From NCBI GenBank assembly GCA_002170355.2, contig NHET02000117.1:13190-18980 (forward strand): 5,791 bases of DNA, given 5' to 3'. Shown here piece after piece: positions 1 through 5,791 of this stretch. Made by a program: the position numbers and the translations under genes. Within the stretch, counting starts at the first letter, position 1, and each line of letters opens with the position of its first letter. Source of the DNA: Gammaproteobacteria bacterium TMED92. Its GTDB lineage: Bacteria > Pseudomonadota > Gammaproteobacteria > Pseudomonadales > Azotimanducaceae. The notes under the pieces were generated by a model. That model was not told the origin of the DNA, searched no databases, and worked only from the letters and a program-made list of their open reading frames with translations.

Positions 1-765
1 CGAGTGGTAGTTGTCACCGGTGGCGGCAGCGGTATCGGCCGGGGTGCCTGTTTACGTATCGCACAAGAAGGCGCGCGGGTCGTAGTGGCAGACATTCGCG
101 AGGCTCTAGCTGTTGCGGTAGCGGCAGAAATTACCGCTGAAGGCGGCGTCGCCCTAGCCGTCGCTTGCGACGTTACCGTCGAGCAGCAGGTACAAGATCT
201 CATTCAAACCACGTTATCCCGCTTCGGCAGTCTCTGGGGCATGGTTGCCAATGCGGGAACTGCCGGGAGTGGGTGGATTCACGAAACCACTTTGGCGGAT
301 TGGCATTTCGTTCTAGACGTCAATCTGACGGGGCCGTTTTTGTGCGCCAAACATAGTTTGCCGCAGATGCTTGAAGCTGGCGGTTCCTTCGTTGTGACAT
401 CGTCGATTGCAGGATCGGTAGTTGGGGCCGGTGGTGCGTCTGTCTCCTACACAGTGTCTAAGCATGGCGTTATTGCCTTAATAAAGCAGATTGCAGTGGA
501 CTATGGCCAATATGGTATTCGCGCTAACGCGATTCAGCCTGCAGCGGTGCAGGGTGCGCAATTGGCGAAGCATGCGGCCGAGGATCGACTGCATGCGACG
601 ACGCCAGCTGCTCAGTTACCACGGCCAAAGGCCTGGCTGCCGATTCATCGCGCAGGTAAGCCACGCGAAGAGTACGGTGCGACCATAGCGTTTTTGTTGT
701 CCGACGACGCGGGCTACATTACCGGTTCGAGCGTGCCCGTAGATGGCGGTTATTTGGCCACTTAG
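1..765 (+). CDS. SDR family NAD(P)-dependent oxidoreductase (5' end cut by window)
   Basis: This is a classical short-chain dehydrogenase/reductase, a soluble Rossmann-fold enzyme that interconverts an alcohol and a carbonyl using NAD(P)(H). The frame is open from base 1. Starting at the GTG at base 4 would leave almost nothing before the first beta strand, so a few N-terminal residues are probably missing. Counting that GTG as residue 1, the cofactor motif TGGGSGIG lies at 5-12, and Asp30 ends the second strand, which in this family favours NAD over NADP. The NAG motif is at 83-85, the active-site Asn at 107, the catalytic Ser at about 134, and YTVSK places Tyr149 and Lys153. The C-terminal GSSVPVDGGY (241-250) is typical. 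Oddities: 14 residues rather than the usual 12 separate Ser134 and Tyr149, and QPAAV replaces the common PG after the sixth strand. The next gene follows after 36 bases on the same strand, so an operon is likely. The family is certain; the substrate cannot be read from sequence. Confidence 0.93.
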   Translation, partial: RVVVVTGGGSGIGRGACLRIAQEGARVVVADIREALAVAVAAEITAEGGVALAVACDVTVEQQVQDLIQTTLSRFGSLWGMVANAGTAGSGWIHETTLADWHFVLDVNLTGPFLCAKHSLPQMLEAGGSFVVTSSIAGSVVGAGGASVSYTVSKHGVIALIKQIAVDYGQYGIRANAIQPAAVQGAQLAKHAAEDRLHATTPAAQLPRPKAWLPIHRAGKPREEYGATIAFLLSDDAGYITGSSVPVDGGYLAT

Positions 766-785
766 CCGTTGCTAAGCGTTGTAGA

Positions 786-792
786 TTAGGAG
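786..792 (+). promoter_or_regulatory. Ribosome binding site of the amidohydrolase
   Basis: TTAGGAG contains AGGAG (788-792), a strong Shine-Dalgarno match, 9 bases before the ATG at 802. It fixes the start of the amidohydrolase. The 36-base gap after the SDR stop contains no convincing promoter or terminator, so the two genes are probably cotranscribed. Confidence 0.75.
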
Positions 793-801
793 CGTTTTAT
801 T

Positions 802-2439
802 ATGCGGACCCTGTACAAAGCACGTTCGATCATCACGATGAACGATTCCCTGCCTCGGGCCACGGCGATGCTAGTGCAAGACGGCATGATCCTCGAAGTG
901 GGCGATGCAGAAAACATGCAGCCCTGGTTGCAACATCAAGATTACGTGGTCGATGAACAATTTGCCGACAAAATCATTTGTCCTGGGTTTATTGATCCGC
1001 ACCTGCATCCCAGCATGGCAGCGGTGTTGTTGCCGATGGAATTCATCACCGCTATGCGTTGGAAATTACCTTGGGGCGAGATCGCTCCGGTTACTGACCC
1101 ACAAGGGTTTGACGCACGCCTAGCAGTTCTGAATCAAGAAAAAGCTGCAGCCGAACCACTGTTTATTTGGGGCTATCACCAGCTGTGGCACGGCCCCATG
1201 AGTCGACAGCGGATAGAATCTATTGCCGGTGAACGGCCCACAGTGGTGTGGCATCGCTCGTTCCATGAGCTGTATATGAATGCGGCAGCAATGGACATGG
1301 TCGGTGTGGTGGCCGCTGATATAAAGCCGGGCATGCAAATTAACATCGAGCATGGTCACTTTTACGAAGGTGGTTTGGGCTACGCGATTAATCGCCTGAA
1401 CCCTTGGATCCTAGCGCCGGACAAATACGCTGCGGGTCTGCAGCGCTTAAAGGCGGTGGTGCATTACGGCGGTCACACCAGCATCGGCGACTTAGCCACC
1501 GGCATGTTCAATTTCAGCGCCGAGGCCGAGGCGCTTGCGCAACACTTAGAAGGCGATGACGTGCCTTTTCGCACCCGCCTTGTTGCGCATGGAACGGTAC
1601 TGACCAAGGGCGGGGTGCCGCCAGAGCAAGGGCCAGAACTGGCCAATGCGCTGGTTAAGCGCAACAGCCAGCGCTTACAGTTTGGTCGCCATATAAAGCT
1701 GTTTAGTGATGGCGCGTTTTTCAGTCAGTTGGCGCAATTGCAGCAGCCAGGGTATATCGACGGCCACCACGGTGAATGGCTCACCACGCCGGAAGTGCTA
1801 GAGCAGCATGTGCGCGCCTATTGGCATGCGGGGTACCAGATTCATGTGCACGTCACCGGTGATTTGGGCCTGCAGTTGACGCTGGATATTCTGCAAAAGA
1901 TGCAGAACGAAAAACCGCGCTTCAACCACGGTTTCACCCTTGAACATTTTGGCTTTAGCACCCCAGAACAAATCCGCCAGATCAAAGCGCTGGGCGCGCA
2001 AGTGTCGGCCAACGTTTACTACCTGCATGAGTTATCTGACAGCTACACACAAAGCGGTATCGGTTACGAGCGCGCATCGCAAATGGCGCGGTTGGGCAGC
2101 TGTTTTCGTGCCGACATCAATACAACGGTGCATTCAGACTTCACCATGGCGCCGGCGGAGCCTCTAAACAGCATGTGGGTTGCCGTAAATCGCATTAACC
2201 ACGCTGGCAATGTTATGGGTGCGGTGGAATGTCTTAGTCAGCAACAAGCGCTGCAGGCCATCACCATTAATGCCGCCCACGTCATTGGCATGGCAGACAT
2301 TACCGGCAGTATTCGTGCTGGTAAGCGTGCTGACTTCACAGTGTTGGATACAGACCCGCTGACCTGCGAACCGATGCAACTGCGTGATATAAACATTTGC
2401 GCCACGGTATTCGAAGGCAAGGTATTTGCACTGCCATGA
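802..2439 (+). CDS. YtcJ-like metal-dependent amidohydrolase (amidohydrolase_3 family)
   Basis: This 545-residue protein belongs to the amidohydrolase superfamily, YtcJ/amidohydrolase_3 branch. These are cytosolic TIM-barrel hydrolases that use one or two divalent metals to cleave amide-like or C-N bonds; N-substituted formamide deformylase is a characterised relative. The N-terminal beta-sandwich (about 1-58) is followed by GFIDPHLHP, whose HxH pair is His67 and His69. The conserved Lys is 299 in IKLFSDGA. His348 and His350 lie in IHVHVTGD with Asp354, His382 is in LEHF, and the barrel-end Asp is 446 in VHSDF. GKRADFTVLDTDPL (508-521) is the usual C-terminal signature. Length is normal for the family and no residue needed for metal binding appears lost. 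His444 sits where most relatives have Gly before SD, which may mark a subfamily. No signal peptide is seen. The start is set by the AGGAG at 788-792. The stop overlaps the start of the downstream GTPase gene. The family is firm; the substrate is unknown. Confidence 0.92.
   Translation: MRTLYKARSIITMNDSLPRATAMLVQDGMILEVGDAENMQPWLQHQDYVVDEQFADKIICPGFIDPHLHPSMAAVLLPMEFITAMRWKLPWGEIAPVTDPQGFDARLAVLNQEKAAAEPLFIWGYHQLWHGPMSRQRIESIAGERPTVVWHRSFHELYMNAAAMDMVGVVAADIKPGMQINIEHGHFYEGGLGYAINRLNPWILAPDKYAAGLQRLKAVVHYGGHTSIGDLATGMFNFSAEAEALAQHLEGDDVPFRTRLVAHGTVLTKGGVPPEQGPELANALVKRNSQRLQFGRHIKLFSDGAFFSQLAQLQQPGYIDGHHGEWLTTPEVLEQHVRAYWHAGYQIHVHVTGDLGLQLTLDILQKMQNEKPRFNHGFTLEHFGFSTPEQIRQIKALGAQVSANVYYLHELSDSYTQSGIGYERASQMARLGSCFRADINTTVHSDFTMAPAEPLNSMWVAVNRINHAGNVMGAVECLSQQQALQAITINAAHVIGMADITGSIRAGKRADFTVLDTDPLTCEPMQLRDINICATVFEGKVFALP
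2436..2439 (+). promoter_or_regulatory. ATGA stop-start overlap (translational coupling)
   Basis: The TGA stop of the amidohydrolase (2437-2439) shares bases with the ATG of the GTPase gene (2436-2438). No good Shine-Dalgarno sits at the right distance upstream, the nearest purine runs being AAGG at 2414-2417 and 2419-2422, so the GTPase is probably translated by ribosomes that have just finished the amidohydrolase. This points to matched expression of the two proteins. Confidence 0.75.
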
Positions 2440-3311
2440 GCGCTGATCCGTCAAGCGCGGTGCCGATCCTGTTAATTGGTGGCTATTTAGGCGCGGGCAA
2501 AACCACGCTAATTAACCGCCTCCTTAACAGCGAATTGCTGCCAGCGAACACTGCGGTGTTAGTGAATGACTTCGGCGATATCAACATTGACGAGCAGTTG
2601 ATTCGCGGCGGCTCGAAGGCTGACAACGTGATAGGGCTGGCGAATGGCTGCATTTGTTGCAGCATTGCTGACGATTTGAGTTCGGCTTTGGAGCAGTTGC
2701 GTAAAACCTCGGTGCAGCGAATCGTTTTGGAGTGCAGTGGTGTAGCGGAGCCTGCTAAGGCGCGCCAACAATGCCATTATCCTGGGTTTTCTCCCCAGGG
2801 CTGCGTTGTCTTGGTGGATGCAACAGCCCATGACGATCGTTGTAACGATAAATACGTCGGCGCGTTAGCCACGACGCAGGTGCAGCAAGGAGATTTGCTG
2901 GTTGTCACGAAGTCTGACCTTAACCCAGGTTTTTGTTTGCCGGCATTACAGGCGGCTGTCAGCGCGCAGGACAATGGTCTCATCGAGATGCTGTTGGGTT
3001 GGCAGGCGCAAACTGCAGAATGGCAACCCATACAGTCCCGCAGCGCGCTGAGCTTTACAGCGACGACATGGTCGCAAACAGAGGTCGTAGAGCGAGCACC
3101 TTTGCTCGCCTATTTGCGTCAGTTGCCAAAATCCGTGCAGCGAGTAAAAGGTTTTGTTAGGACACCTGATGGTTTGTTGGAGGTGCACCGTGTCGATACC
3201 CGTGTTGCGGCGCAACTGCGCCTGGATCTTAGCCACAAGCCGCCGCCGCTGGGGTTGGTGTTTATTGGCTATCAGCCGGAGGACTTGCCGCAGCGCGCGC
3301 CGAGCTTTTAA
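2436..3311 (+). CDS. COG0523/CobW-family GTPase, putative metallochaperone
   Basis: This 291-residue protein belongs to the COG0523 family of G3E P-loop GTPases, which bind metal (Zn, Co or Fe) and help load it into client enzymes. The P-loop [10 protein letters not shown] spans 15-24. NDFGDINID (44-52) matches the NEFGxxxID switch region. GCICC (71-75) gives the CxCC metal motif with Cys72, Cys74 and Cys75. ECSGVAEP (99-106) matches the ETSGLADP segment, and TKSD (158-161) occupies the NKxD guanine-specificity position. A compact CobW_C-like domain covers about 205-280. A longer frame exists from a TTG at 2397, but its 13 extra residues lie inside the amidohydrolase gene and resemble nothing, so the ATG at 2436 is preferred. 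The protein is somewhat short for the family and has no His-rich metal loop. It is coupled to a metal-dependent hydrolase, which suggests that enzyme as its client (inference). The family is certain; metal and client are not. Confidence 0.92.
   Translation: MSADPSSAVPILLIGGYLGAGKTTLINRLLNSELLPANTAVLVNDFGDINIDEQLIRGGSKADNVIGLANGCICCSIADDLSSALEQLRKTSVQRIVLECSGVAEPAKARQQCHYPGFSPQGCVVLVDATAHDDRCNDKYVGALATTQVQQGDLLVVTKSDLNPGFCLPALQAAVSAQDNGLIEMLLGWQAQTAEWQPIQSRSALSFTATTWSQTEVVERAPLLAYLRQLPKSVQRVKGFVRTPDGLLEVHRVDTRVAAQLRLDLSHKPPPLGLVFIGYQPEDLPQRAPSF
3308..3311. other. Convergent 4-base gene overlap
   Basis: The TAA of the forward GTPase gene (3309-3311) and the TAA of the reverse dehydrogenase gene (3308-3310 read on the minus strand) are interlocked in TTAA. 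There is no spacer between the genes, and I see no hairpin followed by a T run on either strand nearby. Each transcript therefore probably extends into the other gene before it ends. Confidence 0.85.
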
Positions 3312-5743
3312 TCCTTCATGCGCAGCGATCGAGGGTCGTAAAAAGGCGCAAGTTGTACGGTGACCGGGTATCGCTGTAACGCGACCTCGACTTCGAACTC
3401 GCCGCCACGTAACCATTCTCCAGTGACCCCATCGGCGTGTTTAAGCTCGGCGATAGCCAGACTTTTATCGATGCGATGCCCCCAAGCAGCAGAGGTGGTT
3501 AAGCCAACGGCCACGCCATCTCTATACACCGGTTCGTCGTGAATCATGAAAGGTGCCTCGACGCTGTCGATTGCCAAATGCACCAAACGACGTTGTTGCG
3601 CGCCTTGTTGCTTGGTCAGGGCCTGGCCGCCAATAAAGTCGGTCTTATGTTTCGCCACGGCAAAGCCAAGTCCGGCTTGCATGGGGGTGATGTGATCGTG
3701 GATGTCGTGTCCCCAGTGCCTGTAGCCTTTTTCCATGCGACAGGCATTCATGGCGTGGAACCCTGCTGGCGTAATATTTAGGTCGCCACCGCTGACCATA
3801 AGTTGTTGCCACAGCGCAGTTGCGTCTTTGCGTTGTATTACCAATTCGTAGCCACGTTCGCCGACATAGCTCAGGCGGTTTGCGCGAATCGCCATGCCGT
3901 TGCAGCGGAATTCTGCAGAGCGGTAATAGGGTAGAGCAGAAATACCCGTAGAGCCTTGCAGTAACCGCGCTAGTAGGTCCGGAGATTTCGGTCCCATAAC
4001 GCCTATGATTGCGCTGCTGTGGTCTTGGCGCACGACACAATTAAAAGCCTCGGCCCGTCGGCGTAACCAAAGGCCATCTCGGCCCTCGCTAGCGCAGGGA
4101 GCAACTACCATGAATTCCGCAGCACCAGTGCGGGTTATGGTCACGTCTGCTTCGATCCCTGCGTCTTCGTTTAGCCACTGGGTATAGACAATTTGCCCGA
4201 CATCGACGTCCATTTCATTGGCGCAGACGAACTGCAGACAGCGTAGCGCTTCTCTGCCAGTGACCCAAAAAATGGGGTAACTGGATTGATCGAACAGCGC
4301 CACGTCATTCATCACCGCGGCGCATTCATGCTGGCAGGCGTCAAACCAGTTGGGCTTGCCATAAGTGTATTGATATTCGCTTTGTCCGTTATAAGCGAAC
4401 CAATTAGGTCGCTCCCATCCAGCCAGTTCACCCATGACTGCGCCTTGGGAGGTCAGGATTTCGTGCATTGGGCTGAGGCGGGCGTTGCGGCTGGTGTTGT
4501 ATTGCTGATGCGGCCAGTGCATGGCGTAGAGCAACCCCAAGGTTTCTGTGGTGCGTTGGCGCAAATAATCTGGCTCTGACTGAAACGCAAAAGTGCGGCG
4601 AACGTCTACATCCCACAGATCCATTGGCGGCTTGCCGTCGCGCATCCATTGCGCCAATACCTTACCCGCGCCGCCAGAAGATTGGATGCCGATGGAGTTG
4701 AAGCCGCAGGCGACAAACAAATTTCGCACTTGCGGGGTCTCACCCAACAGATAACGATCGTCAACGGTGAAACTTTCGGGGCCATTAAAGAACAATTGAA
4801 TGCCGGTGGTGGCCAATTCAGGGAACCGCCGGGTGGCTTGCTCTAGCATAGGCTCAATATGCGCTAAGTCGTCCGGCAGGGCGTCAAAGCAGAAATCCGC
4901 TGGAATACCCTCCATGCCCCAGGGTTTTGCTTGCCGCTCGAAGAAGCCAAGCAGCAGTTTGCCTGCGTCGTATTTGTAGTACACCTGCTCATCCGGAACC
5001 CGCAGGGTCGGACGCATTTGCGTAAAGCTCGGCAGTGGCTCCGTGACCAAGTAAAAATGTTCTGCCGCGTGTAGCGGCAAGTGCACATTGTGCTGACTCG
5101 CGAAGTCGCGAGACCACATACCGCCAGTGATCACCACTTGGCGTGCGCGCACCAAGGCTCCGTCTTCTAAATACACCCCCACCACGCGATCGTGTTCCAA
5201 CGCAAGCTTAGCGACCGCAGTGTGCTCAAATATCTGCGCACCAGCGTTACGTGCGCCCTTGGCGAGTGCCAACGTGGTGTCCACTGGATTAGTTTGGCCG
5301 TCGCCGGGTAAGTACACGCCGCCCAGCACGTCGTCGGTATCGATGCCGGGCCAGCGCTCGCGCACAAACTCAGGTCCGATCAACTGGCAATTGACACCAA
5401 ACGCATTGGCCATGGTGGCTTGGCGTTTTAGCTCCTCTAGCCGTTCGGCGTGCAGTGCTAGAGTCATGGAGCCAGTGTTTTGATAACCGGTTTCTTGACC
5501 GGTCTGCGCTGCGAGGCTGGCAAACAACTCGGTGGAGTATTGCGCCAACTGCGTCATGTTCTTCGATGCACGTAATTGCCCCACCAGCCCTGCAGCGTGC
5601 CAGGTGGTACCGCAGGTCAGTTGCTTACGCTCGAATAGCACGACATCGCTCAGGCCGAGCTGAGCCAAATGGTAAGCCACGGAGCAGCCGACGATACCGC
5701 CGCCAATAACGACTATGTCTGCGCGACTAGGTGGTGTTGTCAT
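3308..5743 (-). CDS. Dimethylglycine/sarcosine dehydrogenase-like flavoprotein with GcvT domain
   Basis: This 811-residue protein has the full architecture of dimethylglycine and sarcosine dehydrogenases: an FAD-binding DAO domain (about 8-370), a linking FAO_M region (about 373-430), then a GcvT-like folate-binding domain with its C-terminal barrel (about 430-805). These enzymes oxidise an N-methyl amine and hand the methyl carbon to tetrahydrofolate as 5,10-methylene-THF. The dinucleotide motif GGGIVG is at 14-19, followed by Glu38 for the FAD ribose. TTWHAAGL (46-53) matches the segment that carries the covalently flavinylated His in the family, here His49. In the folate half, Asp533 in [10 protein letters not shown] aligns by motif with the conserved GcvT aspartate. 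YVGERGYEL (626-634), [13 protein letters not shown] (668-680) and FIGGQAL (703-709) are also characteristic. It looks intact, with no frameshift. The ATG at 5743 gives a normal N-terminus but has only a weak ribosome site. Substrate could be dimethylglycine, sarcosine or another N-methyl compound; 4-methylaminobutanoate oxidases share this fold. Confidence 0.92.
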   Translation of the reverse strand: MTTPPSRADIVVIGGGIVGCSVAYHLAQLGLSDVVLFERKQLTCGTTWHAAGLVGQLRASKNMTQLAQYSTELFASLAAQTGQETGYQNTGSMTLALHAERLEELKRQATMANAFGVNCQLIGPEFVRERWPGIDTDDVLGGVYLPGDGQTNPVDTTLALAKGARNAGAQIFEHTAVAKLALEHDRVVGVYLEDGALVRARQVVITGGMWSRDFASQHNVHLPLHAAEHFYLVTEPLPSFTQMRPTLRVPDEQVYYKYDAGKLLLGFFERQAKPWGMEGIPADFCFDALPDDLAHIEPMLEQATRRFPELATTGIQLFFNGPESFTVDDRYLLGETPQVRNLFVACGFNSIGIQSSGGAGKVLAQWMRDGKPPMDLWDVDVRRTFAFQSEPDYLRQRTTETLGLLYAMHWPHQQYNTSRNARLSPMHEILTSQGAVMGELAGWERPNWFAYNGQSEYQYTYGKPNWFDACQHECAAVMNDVALFDQSSYPIFWVTGREALRCLQFVCANEMDVDVGQIVYTQWLNEDAGIEADVTITRTGAAEFMVVAPCASEGRDGLWLRRRAEAFNCVVRQDHSSAIIGVMGPKSPDLLARLLQGSTGISALPYYRSAEFRCNGMAIRANRLSYVGERGYELVIQRKDATALWQQLMVSGGDLNITPAGFHAMNACRMEKGYRHWGHDIHDHITPMQAGLGFAVAKHKTDFIGGQALTKQQGAQQRRLVHLAIDSVEAPFMIHDEPVYRDGVAVGLTTSAAWGHRIDKSLAIAELKHADGVTGEWLRGGEFEVEVALQRYPVTVQLAPFYDPRSLRMKD

Positions 5744-5772
5744 TGTTGCTTAGTGCACTTGTGATTGGCGAA

Positions 5773-5781
5773 AACATAGCA
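5773..5781 (-). promoter_or_regulatory. Possible extended -10 element upstream of the dehydrogenase
   Basis: Read on the minus strand, TGCTATGTT resembles an extended -10 (TGnTATAAT). It lies about 29 bases before the ATG at 5743 and would give a short leader of roughly 20 to 25 bases. Any -35 box would fall largely beyond the window edge. This is a motif match only and could be chance. Confidence 0.25.
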
Positions 5782-5791
5782 GCTTCAGAGG

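Noticed and set aside
4..6. GTG at base 4 as the true start of the SDR
   Set aside because: It would place the first Rossmann strand at the very N-terminus with no lead-in residues and no room for a ribosome site. The frame is open to base 1, so the start is almost certainly outside the window.
2397..2435. Upstream TTG start extending the GTPase by 13 residues
   Set aside because: The extension lies within the amidohydrolase coding region and adds no family sequence. The ATG at 2436 gives a normal N-terminus and an ATGA coupling arrangement.
2164..2454. Reverse-strand open frame of 96 residues within the end of the amidohydrolase
   Set aside because: It is fully antisense to a well-supported gene, with no motif and no plausible ribosome site.
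2781..2799. Inverted repeat CCTGGG / CCCAGG with a T-rich 7-base loop
   Set aside because: It sits inside the GTPase coding sequence, has a 6-base stem and is not followed by a T run, so it does not look like a terminator or a regulatory hairpin.
2946..3416. Reverse-strand open frame of 156 residues across the convergent junction
   Set aside because: It lies antisense to the GTPase gene and overlaps the end of the dehydrogenase gene in another frame. Its translation is rich in Arg, Cys and Gln with no recognisable motif, as expected for a shadow frame.
3645..4040. Reverse-strand open frame of 131 residues inside the dehydrogenase
   Set aside because: It lies on the same strand as the dehydrogenase but in another frame, across the region coding for the GcvT motifs. 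Its composition is Arg- and His-rich without domain signals.
5127..5483. Forward open frame of 118 residues antisense to the FAD domain
   Set aside because: It is Ser-, Thr- and Ala-rich low-complexity translation opposite the conserved FAD-binding region, with no Shine-Dalgarno.

Overview
The window is a gene-dense stretch of bacterial chromosome with GC in the mid-50s percent by eye. Gene style (ATG starts, an AGGAG ribosome binding site, ATGA overlaps) and protein families suggest a proteobacterium, perhaps an aerobic heterotroph that uses methylated amines. This taxonomic guess is weak because no phylogenetic marker is present.

Layout: three genes run left to right. The first is a short-chain dehydrogenase/reductase (SDR) that enters the window already in progress (1-765). 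After 36 bases comes a YtcJ-like metal-dependent amidohydrolase of the amidohydrolase_3 group (802-2439). A COG0523/CobW-type P-loop GTPase with a CxCC metal-binding motif follows (2436-3311), overlapping the amidohydrolase by the classic ATGA. On the opposite strand, tail to tail and overlapping the GTPase gene by 4 bases, lies a large FAD-dependent dimethylglycine/sarcosine dehydrogenase-like enzyme with a C-terminal folate-binding GcvT module (3308-5743). The last 48 bases are its upstream region, with a weak extended -10 candidate. No RNA gene, mobile element, CRISPR array or convincing terminator is visible, and no non-coding gap exceeds 48 bases.

How the genes may work together (inference): the flavoenzyme probably removes N-methyl groups from a small methylated amine or amino acid and passes the one-carbon unit to tetrahydrofolate. 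The amidohydrolase would hydrolyse an amide-like bond in a related compound, and the SDR would oxidise or reduce an alcohol or carbonyl intermediate. The GTPase is best explained as a metal-delivery or metal-insertion factor, and its translational coupling makes the amidohydrolase its most likely client. The possible novelty is this pairing of a dedicated COG0523 metallochaperone with a YtcJ-like amidohydrolase; the individual families are all known.
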